A stretch of DNA of 64,000 nt from Brevibacterium sp. CBA3109 (GCF_040256645.1 NZ_CP158281.1:1736001-1800000), one strand, 5' to 3'. Positions 9,445 through 17,327 are shown, numbered from the stretch's first letter. Program-made: numbers and translations. Notes: generated by a model not told the origin, from the letters alone.

Positions 9445-10223
9445 AGTGTCTTCAGGTCTGGGAGCGATGCACGTATTCGACGTTCGTGGCAGGTCGCTGG
9501 CGAGCGACGCGGGGTGCAACTCCGCGCGGCACCCGAAGGCGCTTGTGTGCCCGGGCCGCGGCCTCCCTCACCCCTCAGTCCACAGCCGTCCGAGGTTCCT
9601 CGCGACTTGGGTAAGGACAGCACACCACCAACCTGGTTGCCGGGTAGATATCTGCCTGCCAGCACCCGCTGACGATGCCGCCCGCTTTCCGCGAACATGC
9701 CCGCGCAGGATCGCTGACAGTCCTACTCGCCGCGGCTTGGCATACGCGCCCGACATCAATGGTCATTGTATTGGCCTGAGGGACAAGGCAGAGGGCCCTC
9801 ATAGCCGCCTTAAAGCTTCTTTGAGCCCGTTTTACGCCGAGGGGCCTGTCTTCACCCGGCGGAGGACTTGTGGGTCGTTCGCGATTGACGTGGTGTCTGT
9901 CCGCCAGACTCTCCTTCGTGAAACTCACGGAACCGATTCAGCGGCGGCCATAGCTTTTGCCCTTCATCCCCACCATGAGCTTGGTTGCGAGGGATCGAAT
10001 CAGGAATCGCATGTTCGTCTCTCGGTCTATCGGCGTATGAGCGGGGCCGACGTCGCTGGAGCCGTTGGTCCACAACAATTGGGCTGGAGTTACTGTCCAC
10101 CAGGCGGCAGCTATCCTCATCGCAGACTTGGGTGAGACGGTCCACGATAGTGCCTCCACGTTGAGCCACGTTGAGGGCTGTGACACCATCAACTCGCGTT
10201 GATAAGATGAGTCAGGCCAAAGG
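9445..10223. other. Gene-free flank left of the ISL3 element
   Basis: About 780 bp with no reading frame showing a recognisable protein motif, codon pattern or ribosome binding site on either strand. With 12646-12823 it forms the original ctaF-qcrB spacer, far longer than the other spacers here, so it is probably eroded accessory DNA. Confidence 0.4.
10216..10223. repeat. Left target-site duplication of the ISL3 element
   Basis: The 8-mer GCCAAAGG directly abuts the left terminal repeat. An identical copy sits at 12638-12645 against the right terminal repeat. Eight base pairs is the ISL3-family duplication size. Confidence 0.85.
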
Positions 10224-10287
10224 GGCTCTTCGCAAACGAGAGTGTAGGCCGATGAATTTCAAACCGAGCGAGTCGCTACCCGGATAG

Positions 10288-10346
10288 ACGTCGAGGTCTC
10301 CCGATGATGGAAGTTCTCACACACTCCATCCGAAAGACCTCGACGT
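10288..10346 (+). promoter_or_regulatory. Leader hairpin over the ISL3 transposase start
   Basis: Perfect 12-bp arms, ACGTCGAGGTCT (10288-10299) and AGACCTCGACGT (10335-10346). The second arm covers the GTG start. Transcripts entering from outside would fold and hide the start, a common insertion-sequence device against read-through expression. Confidence 0.55.
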
Positions 10347-10632
10347 GGACAACCCTATATTCTCAACCCCTGACCTCACGACATTCGCCCGCCTCGACAC
10401 CCTTGACCTGACCTGCACCGGCCAACACATCACCGCCCACAAAGCGGTGCTGAAATGCCGACCGAACTCCACCGATGAATGGTGCCGGCGATGTGGCGGC
10501 CACGGCGAAGTCCGCGACACCGTCCTGCGTCGCCTGGCCCACGAACCCTTCGGCCACAGGCCAACGACACTGCATATCCGCCTGCGTCGCTACAAGTGCC
10601 TCGAATGTGGCCACGTGTGGCGTCAGGACACT
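10345..10632 (+). pseudogene. ISL3-family transposase, N-terminal fragment
   Basis: About 96 codons from a GTG start. It holds the N-terminal zinc-ribbon region of ISL3 transposases, with CRRCG near residues 47-51 and CLECGHVW near 84-91. The reading frame departs from the family after the sequence VWRQDT, where the IS3-family element begins, and stops at 10653. The catalytic DDE region is missing from this fragment. Confidence 0.85.
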
Positions 10633-10673
10633 GTCAAGCACCGGGTTTCATAGAGGCTGTTTTTCCTGGTTTT

Positions 10674-11543
10674 CTATGCAGCTACGCTCGCGGTCGCACC
10701 CTGGTTGGTCCACTCAGCTTGGACCTCGAACGGAGGTCGATATCCGATCGCCGAATGCAGTCGTTGCCGGTTGTACCACCCGATCCATTTCGATGTCGCT
10801 GCCATCACCTCGATCAACCCCGACCATTCGCGACGGTCGATCAGTTCCGCTTTGTAGACTGAATTCAGTGCTTCAGCCATGGCATTATCGTATGAGTCCC
10901 CGCGTGACCCCACCGACGCCACGATCTCGGATTCTGCCAGAGTCTCGCCATAGCGAATCGACCTGAATTGGACTCCGCGATCCGAGTGGTGGACAAGCCC
11001 GGACACGTCTTCGCCGGCCCGGAACTTCGCTGCCAGAGCCATCGTCAACGCGTCCCTGGCCAGCGACTCACGCATATGATTCGTCACCTGCCAGCCCACG
11101 ATCTCGCGGTGGAAGACGTCGAGAATGAACGTTGTGTATACCCACCCAGCCTGGGTTGGAATATAGGTGATGTCGGCGACCCAGAGACAGTTCGGACCCT
11201 CAGCTGTGAACTCGCGTTCGACGAGATCCTCCGGGCACTCCTCGGCCCTGGCCGAGGCTGTCTTCGGACGCTTCCGCCGACGACGAACCCCGTCAATGCC
11301 CAGCTGGTGCATCAACCGCTCGATCGTGCACCGAGCGATATTCCCGAACCGGTCCGCATACTCGCGGTTGATCGCCTTCCACATCTTCCGCACCCCGTAA
11401 CAGGAATAGTTCGCCTCGTAGACGTCCCGGATGGCGGTCTTGAGCTCCCGGTCCCGGACAGCACGGGCTGAAGGCTGGCGTAATTTGTACGCGTAATACG
11501 AGCTCACAGCAATCCGTGCAGCAGTCCCTGAAAGGGCGCGCAC
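10674..11543 (-). CDS. IS3-family transposase OrfB (integrase core intact)
   Basis: DDE recombinase of an IS3-family element. The 289-residue frame has the HTH_21 region (about 30-90) and the rve integrase core. All three catalytic residues are present: D124 in WVADITYIP, D188 in HHSDRG and E224 in NAMAEALN. The open frame continues upstream beyond the nominal GTG into a T6C run at 11624-11630. There orfA and orfB lie in a -1 relation, so the natural product is an OrfAB fusion made by programmed frameshifting. Because orfA is broken, this copy is probably inactive although its catalytic domain is whole. Confidence 0.9.
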   Translation of the reverse strand: MRALSGTAARIAVSSYYAYKLRQPSARAVRDRELKTAIRDVYEANYSCYGVRKMWKAINREYADRFGNIARCTIERLMHQLGIDGVRRRRKRPKTASARAEECPEDLVEREFTAEGPNCLWVADITYIPTQAGWVYTTFILDVFHREIVGWQVTNHMRESLARDALTMALAAKFRAGEDVSGLVHHSDRGVQFRSIRYGETLAESEIVASVGSRGDSYDNAMAEALNSVYKAELIDRREWSGLIEVMAATSKWIGWYNRQRLHSAIGYRPPFEVQAEWTNQGATASVAA

Positions 11544-11593
11544 GATTGGCTCGACTCCGAACTCGTCGCGGTTGTTGTCGATGAAATCGACGA

Positions 11594-11638
11594 CTACTTG
11601 GATGGGCGGTCGAGCTCCGCCGCGAAAAAAGCCGACTT
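11594..11638 (-). pseudogene. IS3-family OrfA, C-terminal tip
   Basis: About 14 codons reading KSAFFAAELDRPSK and ending in TAG at 11594-11596. This is the conserved C-terminus of IS3 OrfA proteins. It contains the T-rich slippery run used for the -1 shift into orfB. Upstream it is cut off by the IS30 terminal sequence. Confidence 0.7.
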
Positions 11639-11872
11639 AGATTCAAATCGTCAAGGCAACACCTCTGGTTTTCGGGTGGTGAGGTCGTGCTGGGCCTCGA
11701 GCGGTGTTCGGAAGCTCAAACACTTTCGGGGTCGGGTGTTGAGCTCATGGGCAATGACGTCGAGAGCTGATTGGTCGTAGGCCCCGAGGTCGGTCTTCTT
11801 CGGCAGGAATTGTCGCGTCAGCCCGTTGGTGTTTTCATTCGTTCCTCGTTGCCAGGGGCTGCCCGGGTCGGC
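11639..11872 (-). mobile_element. IS30-family remnant inside IS3 orfA
   Basis: Only the end of an IS30-family element remains. It encodes the last ~73 residues of the transposase (ADPGSPWQRGTNENTNG and onward, including the last catalytic glutamate in NENTN) followed by the terminal repeat near 11639-11663. The 5' three-quarters of the element are gone. The junction inside OrfA is at about residue 21, near 11873. Confidence 0.7.
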
Positions 11873-11935
11873 GAGGAAGAGCTCGACGGCTTCGTCCTTG
11901 AACTTCCGGGTGTACTTCTTCCTGGTGGTAGTCAT
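11651..11935 (-). pseudogene. Chimeric frame: IS3 OrfA N-terminus fused to IS30 transposase C-terminus
   Basis: A 94-codon open frame. Residues 1-21 (MTTTRKKYTRKFKDEAVELF and one more) are the N-terminus of an IS3-family OrfA. Residues from about 22 on are the C-terminus of an IS30 transposase. The join is in frame, so the promoter and start of orfA could express a small hybrid protein. No function is implied. It records a deletion or insertion event between two insertion sequences. Confidence 0.75.
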
Positions 11936-11984
11936 GTTTGTGAGGACTCCTTAAAACCTGTCTCACAAAACCATACGGCCGCAG

Positions 11985-12484
11985 TCAAACAGGAGACAAC
12001 TGGACATCGTGGACGAGCTGCGGATCCGTTGTATCGGGCAAGGAGGACGCTGCACACGGGCACGGACCTGCTCACGAGACGACAACAAGAACGGATCGCC
12101 AGTCTCTTCGCTGATGCGAACCTCACCGAAGTCGAAGTCACCTGGGCCATCTACCAAGACATCGTGGCTGCTTACCGGGCCGAGGACCGTAGCGAAGGCA
12201 AGAGGCTCTTGCAGGCTTTCATCGATGTCTTGTCGGCAGGACTGCTTGCCGGGTTGATTGAGTTGAGACGGTTGGGGAGGACGCTGAAGCGACGCGCAGC
12301 GGATGTATTGGCGTTCTTCACGAGGCCCGGAACGTCGAATGGGCCCACCGAATCGATCAATGGTCGCCTCGAGCACCTTCGAGGATCGGCACTCGGGTTT
12401 CGTAACCTGACTCATTACATCGCGAGGTGCCTACTTGAGTCCGGTGGTTTCAGACCGGTTCTACACTCTCATTTACGATGTGCC
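11985..12484 (+). pseudogene. ISL3-family transposase, C-terminal fragment
   Basis: The frame starting near AVKQET and GHRGRAADPLYRARRTLH and continuing to GGFRPVLHSHL matches the last third of ISL3 transposases, including FFTRPGTSNGPTESINGRLE with the final catalytic glutamate. No start codon belongs to it, and about 180 central residues are missing compared with full-length relatives. The frame has no stop at the expected place and reads through a degenerate terminal repeat. Confidence 0.85.
12461..12484. repeat. Internal, degenerate copy of the ISL3 right end
   Basis: The 24 bp match the reverse complement of the left terminal repeat at 20 positions and sit directly after the transposase coding end, where an ISL3 right end normally lies. 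The end used in this insertion is 153 bp further out, at 12614-12637. Confidence 0.65.
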
Positions 12485-12637
12485 GTGAATGTCCTGGCCG
12501 GCCGCAGCCCAGTCAGCAGCACTTCGTACGACTCGATCGGCCAATTGTCGGCGTGCACGAAATCTTGCGCTCACCCAACCATCATCCAAGAGTCGGCCCA
12601 CCTGATCAACGACATACACTCTCGTTTGCGCAGAGCC

Positions 12638-12645
12638 GCCAAAGG
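12638..12645. repeat. Right target-site duplication of the ISL3 element
   Basis: GCCAAAGG, identical to 10216-10223, placed immediately outside the right terminal inverted repeat. Confidence 0.85.
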
Positions 12646-12823
12646 GGAGGGCGTCAGTCTGGAACTGGAGAGTTGCGGCAGTGGGGTGTCGGACCCGCGC
12701 GCTAGCGACATGCCCGAAGTCTCGTCCCTTCGGCCTCTCGCGCAGCGACCACCTCAGTCGTTGACTCACCCGTTGACAAATCCCCCCCAATCATCAAAGG
12801 TGAAGGGTGCGGACAAGATCGAT
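12646..12823. other. Gene-free flank right of the ISL3 element
   Basis: Spacer between the insertion and the qcrB terminator. No gene, repeat or motif is recognised in it. Confidence 0.4.
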
Positions 12824-12877
12824 GACGGCACGAATGAGGGGCCCAGCAGTAATGCTGGGCCCCTCATTCGTGCCGTC
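12824..12877 (-). terminator. Long perfect hairpin after qcrB
   Basis: A perfect 25-bp stem (12824-12848 with 12853-12877) with a GTAA loop, 38 bp past the qcrB stop. There is no T-tract. It ends the ctaE-qcrCAB transcript. Confidence 0.8.
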
Positions 12878-12915
12878 CGATTCGCTAGGATGGCGAATCG
12901 TGAACTCCGGCTATA

Positions 12916-14541
12916 TCAGTAACCGATCTGGTTGTGGGTGTTGGACTCAACCGAATCATGGTCGTGATGCGATGCATCGAGCTCCCGCTTCGTCACCGGC
13001 GAAACACGGTCTTCGAAGAAGAACTTGGACAGCTTCGCACGGAACTTCTCGAGTCCGGTGATCTTCCCGTCCGCATTCGGTTCCGCCGGCGTGTGCGAAG
13101 GCGACTCGAATGCTGTCAGCTTCCACAGTTTGTGGGGAGGCAGAGCTTCGTGACGCTCAAGGAACTCGCCATGGGGGAGCCGGATGATGTTGGCCGTCTC
13201 CCGTCCGTGCAGTGCGATCTCACGATCCTTGCGCTGCAGACCGATGCACATCCGCTTCGTAATGATGTAGCCGATGATCGGCCCAACGAAGAAGAGGATA
13301 CGGAATATATAGATCATGTCGTTGAGTGACATCTGGAAGAACACGGCAACGATATCGCCCGAGGCTGCGGCCCACATGTTGCAGTAGAAGATGATTCCTG
13401 CAACACCGATGGCAGTACGGGTGGGATTGTTGCGCGGGCGATCGAGGATGTGGTGTTCACGCTTGTCCTTGAGCAGCCACGACTCGAAGAACGGATAGAT
13501 GAACATGGCTCCGAAGACGCCGCCCATGACAACGACCGCGCTGTTGATATTCAATGAGATCGGCCAACCGGCGATGTAGAACTCGAGCCAGCCTGGAACG
13601 ATGCGCAGGAAGCCGTCTGCCCAACCGATGTACCAGTCGGGCTGCGTGCCTGCAGACACTGGTGATGGGTCGTAGGGTCCGTAGTTCCAGATCGGGTTGA
13701 TCGTGAACAAGGCTGAAATCAGCGACACCAGACCGAAGATCAGGAAGAAGAACCCTCCGCCCTTGGCCGCGAAGGTCGGCAGAACAGGCTCGCCCACCAC
13801 GTTCTTCTCGGTGTTGCCTGCACCGGGGTACTGCGTGTGCTTGTGCACGACGACGAACACCAGGTGGATGCCTATCAAAGCGATCAGCAGCGCAGGGACG
13901 ATCATAATGTGAAGCGAGTAGAGCCGAGCGACGATATCGGTGCCGGGGAACTCGCCGCCGAAGATGAAGAACGAGAGATACGTTCCGACTAGGGGCAGTG
14001 ATTTGACGATTCCGTCAATGATCCTCAGACCGTTGCCCGAGAGCAGATCATCGGGCAGTGAGTAGCCGGTGAAACCTGCCGCCATACCCATGATGACCAG
14101 AAGCACACCGACGATCCAGTTGAGCTCGCGAGGGCGCCGGAACGCACCAGTGAAGAACACTCGCAACATGTGGATGCTGAGTGCGGCAACGAACAGCAAT
14201 GCGCCCCAGTGGTGCATCTGGCGGATGAACAGACCACCGCGTATCTCGAATGAGATCGCCAAGGTCGAATTGTATGCCTCTGAGATCTCGACTCCGCGCA
14301 GCGGCGCCCAGGGACCTTGGTAGTGCATCTCACCCATTGCCGGGGTGAAGAAGAAGGTCAGGAACGTTCCGGAGAGGATAACGATGACGAAGCTGTAGAG
14401 AGCGACCTCGCCGAGCATGAACGACCAGTGGGAAGGAAAGATCTTCCGTCCGAACTCGCGAACGAGGACCGAAGCCCCGACGCGCGTTTCGGCGAAGTTC
14501 GCGGCCTTCCCGATGGTGGTTGTGGGTTGTGTAGTACTCAT
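12916..14541 (-). CDS. qcrB: Menaquinol-cytochrome c reductase cytochrome b subunit
   Basis: Membrane cytochrome b of the bcc complex, oxidising menaquinol. It has 541 residues, longer at the C-terminus than mitochondrial cytochrome b, as in Actinobacteria. Heme ligands are H110 or H111, H124, H211 and H226. The Qo-site motif is PDWY at 301-304, the actinobacterial form of PEWY. About eight helices are followed by a soluble tail. It overlaps qcrA by 4 nt and is the last gene of the leftward operon. Confidence 0.97.
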   Translation of the reverse strand: MSTTQPTTTIGKAANFAETRVGASVLVREFGRKIFPSHWSFMLGEVALYSFVIVILSGTFLTFFFTPAMGEMHYQGPWAPLRGVEISEAYNSTLAISFEIRGGLFIRQMHHWGALLFVAALSIHMLRVFFTGAFRRPRELNWIVGVLLVIMGMAAGFTGYSLPDDLLSGNGLRIIDGIVKSLPLVGTYLSFFIFGGEFPGTDIVARLYSLHIMIVPALLIALIGIHLVFVVVHKHTQYPGAGNTEKNVVGEPVLPTFAAKGGGFFFLIFGLVSLISALFTINPIWNYGPYDPSPVSAGTQPDWYIGWADGFLRIVPGWLEFYIAGWPISLNINSAVVVMGGVFGAMFIYPFFESWLLKDKREHHILDRPRNNPTRTAIGVAGIIFYCNMWAAASGDIVAVFFQMSLNDMIYIFRILFFVGPIIGYIITKRMCIGLQRKDREIALHGRETANIIRLPHGEFLERHEALPPHKLWKLTAFESPSHTPAEPNADGKITGLEKFRAKLSKFFFEDRVSPVTKRELDASHHDHDSVESNTHNQIGY

Positions 14542-15581
14542 GGGTGATTGATCTCCCAGAACGTAGGTCCGACGGGCTCAGGGAAGTCCGACTGTGCGAC
14601 CAGGTAGCCGTCGCTGTCGACCGAGATGGGCAGCTGCGGAAGTGGACGTTTGGCCGGGCCGAAGATGACCTTGCAGTGTTCGGTCACATCGAAGGTCGAC
14701 TGGTGGCAAGGGCAGAGCAGATGGTGTGTCTGGTGCTCATACAGTGCGACGGGGCAACCGACATGGGTGCAAATCTTGGAGTACGCGACGATACCGTCGT
14801 GTGACCAGCCTTTGCGATCCGGATCCTCTTTGAGTTCGTTGGGATTGATGCGCATGAGGAGAACGGCAGCTTTGGCCTTCTCATTCAGCGGGTGCTCAGC
14901 GTTCTCTTCATCGCCGATGCCGGATGGCAGCACGTGATAGGCCGAACCGATGGTGACGTCGTCTGCCTTGATCGGGCGTTCGGATTCCATCGATGGAATG
15001 CCGCCCGGATCCTGGATCAGTCGAACGCCTTTATCCCAGAGTGTGTGGAACATCTTGTCCCCAGGCAGCGGCCCCAGGTCGCGGAAGACAAGGACTGCAG
15101 GCAGGGGAGCGATGGCCAGTGCCGCGATGAGTGTATTGCGCAGAAGAGGACGTCGAGCGATTCCCGACTCCTCCTTCGCCTGGTGCAGGATCTCGAGGGC
15201 AACAGCCTGGTCCTCTTCACTGCCTCCGATGTCGTGACGCTCATCGATTCCCTCATGATCGCTCATGAGGTTCTTCGCCCAGAGGACAGCGCCGAAGCCG
15301 ATGGAGAACATCGCTACCGCGGCACCAAGGCCGATAGAGGTGTTGTGGAGACGAATGCTCGCCATCGTCTCGCCAGGGGTGAACAGGAAATAGGCGACGA
15401 TGAACCAGATGGTTCCGACCATGGACAGGACGAACCACAACGCCACCTGGCGTTCGGCGACCTTCGCGGCTTTCGGATCTCGGTCAGCGATCCGGGGCTT
15501 GTGTTCCGGCAGCCCCGGGTTCGTGAACCCATTCAACTCCTCGAGCTGGCTGCCGCCGCCGAAGTGGTCTTTCGAGGTCAT
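14538..15581 (-). CDS. qcrA: Rieske iron-sulfur subunit of the bcc complex
   Basis: Carries the [2Fe-2S] Rieske cluster that takes electrons from menaquinol at the Qo site. It has 347 residues. The N-terminal part has three transmembrane helices (about 48-66, 80-100 and 148-166), the actinobacterial arrangement rather than one. The Rieske motifs are CTHVGC (C271, H273, C276) and CPCH (C290, C292, H293). C276 and C292 would form the stabilising disulfide. It lies between qcrC and qcrB. Confidence 0.97.
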   Translation of the reverse strand: MTSKDHFGGGSQLEELNGFTNPGLPEHKPRIADRDPKAAKVAERQVALWFVLSMVGTIWFIVAYFLFTPGETMASIRLHNTSIGLGAAVAMFSIGFGAVLWAKNLMSDHEGIDERHDIGGSEEDQAVALEILHQAKEESGIARRPLLRNTLIAALAIAPLPAVLVFRDLGPLPGDKMFHTLWDKGVRLIQDPGGIPSMESERPIKADDVTIGSAYHVLPSGIGDEENAEHPLNEKAKAAVLLMRINPNELKEDPDRKGWSHDGIVAYSKICTHVGCPVALYEHQTHHLLCPCHQSTFDVTEHCKVIFGPAKRPLPQLPISVDSDGYLVAQSDFPEPVGPTFWEINHP

Positions 15582-15630
15582 TGAATTCCCCGTCTTTTCT
15601 CGTGGTGGTTACTGAACGACATTGACTGAC

Positions 15631-16416
15631 TCACTTTGCCCTGGATGACAGCCATACTGTCAGTCCGATGACCGCGCTGAGTCCGAAGAACCAGATGAAG
15701 AGTCCTTCAGCCACAGGCCCCAGGGAGCCCAGCTTGAAGCCACCCGGTGAGGGAGTATCTGAGACCTCTTTGACATAGGCGAGCACGTCGCGCTTGTCTT
15801 CAGGAGTCAGGTTCGCGTCGTTGAAGATTGGCATATTCTGCGGGCCGGTCTGCATCGCTTCGTAAAGATGCTTCTCGGAGACATCCGACAGGTTTGGAGC
15901 GTATTTGCCTCGTGTGAGAGCACCGCCGGCGCCGACCACGTTGTGGCACATGGCGCAGTTGGTGCGGAAGAGTCCGCCACCTGCTGCAGGATCGCCCTTG
16001 GACGCGTCGATGTTTTCGTCCGCAGGAACCGCGGGCCCAGGGCCCAGCGAGGCGACATAGGCGGCAAGCTGAGCAGTCTGGTCCTCATCGAACTGAGGTT
16101 CCTTGGTCCGCGCCTGCGGGCCATTGGCCTGCAGCGGCATACGTCCGGTTCCGACCTGGAAGTCGACGGCCGCGGCTCCGACACCGATGAGACCCGGCCC
16201 AGCCTTCGATCCCTCGCCGCTGAGACCGTGGCATGTTGCACAGTTCGCGGCGAAGAGCTTCTTGCCTTCGTCGACATCCGATGCGCTGGCAGTATCTGCC
16301 TTGGCACTCGAGGTCTGAGTGAAGAGTGCGTAGGCTCCACCAGTCATCAGCAGGCCCACCAAGAGCAGCACAACCAGTGCCATTGGATGCCTGCGGCGAT
16401 CTGCTAAAAGCTTCAC
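15631..16416 (-). CDS. qcrC: Diheme cytochrome c subunit of the bcc complex
   Basis: Fused diheme cytochrome cc that delivers electrons straight from the bcc complex to the oxidase, so no soluble cytochrome c is needed. It has 261 residues. It has an N-terminal anchor (about 12-31) and two CXXCH heme sites, C59-C62-H63 and C154-C157-H158. A C-terminal membrane helix lies at about 233-256. The GTG start has AAAGGA. It sits between ctaE (57 bp upstream) and qcrA (49 bp downstream). Confidence 0.97.
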   Translation of the reverse strand: MKLLADRRRHPMALVVLLLVGLLMTGGAYALFTQTSSAKADTASASDVDEGKKLFAANCATCHGLSGEGSKAGPGLIGVGAAAVDFQVGTGRMPLQANGPQARTKEPQFDEDQTAQLAAYVASLGPGPAVPADENIDASKGDPAAGGGLFRTNCAMCHNVVGAGGALTRGKYAPNLSDVSEKHLYEAMQTGPQNMPIFNDANLTPEDKRDVLAYVKEVSDTPSPGGFKLGSLGPVAEGLFIWFFGLSAVIGLTVWLSSRAK

Positions 16417-16473
16417 GTGATCGTCCTTTGCTTTGAATGTTGTGAGTCCGAATGGCCGAGCATCTCGAGCCGA

Positions 16474-17148
16474 CTACTGGAGGAGGTAGATGACTCCGAA
16501 GAGACCCACCCAGACGACGTCGACGAAGTGCCAGTAGTAGGACACGCAAATCGCGAATGTGGCCTCATGATGACCGAACTTCTTGGCTCCATATGCTCGT
16601 CCGATCACAAGCAGGAAGCAGATGAGTCCGATGGTCACGTGAATACCGTGGAACCCGGTGGTCAGGTAGAAGACGGAGCCATAGCCATCTGTGTTGATGG
16701 CGATCCCCTCGCTGACCAGAGTGGCGTATTCCATCACCTGACCGGAGACGAAGATCGCACCCAGGAGGAAGGTGAGGTAGAACCACTCGACCATTCCCCA
16801 TTTGGCGATGTTGAACAGAGAGCCTGTGCGGCGCGGCCGGAACCTTTCTGCTGCGAAGACGCCCAGCTGGCAGGTGAATGAAGACGACACCAAAATGAGC
16901 GTGTTGCCGAGCGCGTATGGAATGTCGAGGACCTCTGTCTGGGTCTCCCATAATTCCGGTACGACGGATCGAATGGTGAAGTACATGGCGAAGAGCGCGG
17001 CAAAGAACATCAGGTCGCTCGCGAGGAACACGATGAAGCCCACCGTGGTCACATTCGGACGATTGACAACCGGATGTGCTGGCGCTGTTTGAGATGCAGT
17101 GGCAGTTGACACAACCCCATTATTACTCGTCTCGGGGTGAGTTTTCAT
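16474..17148 (-). CDS. ctaE: Cytochrome c oxidase subunit III
   Basis: Membrane subunit III of the aa3 oxidase, placed in the bcc operon as is usual in Actinobacteria. It has 224 residues and five helices after a polar N-terminus. Family motifs include [10 protein letters not shown] (about 163-172) and [11 protein letters not shown] (about 201-211). The ATG at 17148 lacks a clear ribosome binding site, and in-frame GTGs at codons 12 and 13 are alternatives. The 18-bp dyad described at 6317 and 17175 lies 27-44 bp upstream. Confidence 0.95.
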   Translation of the reverse strand: MKTHPETSNNGVVSTATASQTAPAHPVVNRPNVTTVGFIVFLASDLMFFAALFAMYFTIRSVVPELWETQTEVLDIPYALGNTLILVSSSFTCQLGVFAAERFRPRRTGSLFNIAKWGMVEWFYLTFLLGAIFVSGQVMEYATLVSEGIAINTDGYGSVFYLTTGFHGIHVTIGLICFLLVIGRAYGAKKFGHHEATFAICVSYYWHFVDVVWVGLFGVIYLLQ

Positions 17149-17174
17149 CTTTTACCCAGCTTTCGGTGAATATT

Positions 17175-17192
17175 TTTCTACACCGTGTAGCG
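17175..17192. promoter_or_regulatory. Dyad site upstream of ctaE-qcrCAB
   Basis: TTTCTAC-N4-TGTAGCG on the + strand, with an inner perfect palindrome of 6+1+6 (CTACAC-C-GTGTAG). It shares 14 of 14 fixed positions with the site before ctaC. It sits between the divergent ctaE and trpD, closer to ctaE. Confidence 0.6.
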
Positions 17193-17327
17193 AAAACCTT
17201 GATTTGGTGCCGGAATCTCGTATCGGGATCACCTTGCCCCCGCGTGTCGAAGACAGGATAGGATTCCGCAGGTAAGTTCCATCTCGTAGTCAGAGGTGGT
17301 GGAAGTTCCTAAGGAGAGTTCATTCGG

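Larger units (their letters stand above)
10643..11981 (-). mobile_element. IS3-family element inserted in the ISL3 transposase
   Basis: Ends are placed by imperfect inverted repeats (about GGGTTTCATAGAGGCTG on the left; GGTTTTGTGAGACAGG read inward on the right), so the boundaries are approximate. It contains intact orfB (10674-11543) and both tips of orfA, which an IS30 remnant has split. Removing that remnant and restoring the missing orfA segment gives about 1.3 kb, the normal IS3 size. The insertion or a later deletion also removed the middle of the host ISL3 transposase. Confidence 0.75.
10224..12637. mobile_element. ISL3-family insertion sequence, disrupted by nested insertions
   Basis: The ends are 24-bp imperfect inverted repeats (10224-10247 and 12614-12637, 22 of 24 matching) that start GGCTCT. 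They are bounded by the 8-bp duplication GCCAAAGG. Inside are the first ~96 codons of an ISL3 transposase (10345-10632) and its C-terminal third (about 11985-12484). The middle of the gene is lost, and an IS3-family element carrying an IS30 remnant sits in its place. The element can no longer make its own transposase but keeps both ends, so it could in principle be moved in trans. A second, degenerate copy of the right end lies inside at 12461-12484. Confidence 0.85.

Noticed and set aside
9445..10223. Possible defence or phage gene in the insertion island
   Set aside because: No frame shows a recognisable domain, and reading-frame statistics look non-coding.
12477..12492. Target duplication at the inner ISL3 right end
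   Set aside because: The 8 bp after 12484 do not match the left flank. The true duplication is at the outer end (12638-12645).
11771..12922. A 383-codon open frame on the + strand
   Set aside because: Only its middle is real (ISL3 transposase C-terminus). The start lies in IS30/IS3 sequence in a wrong frame, and the end reads through the terminal repeats into the qcrB region.
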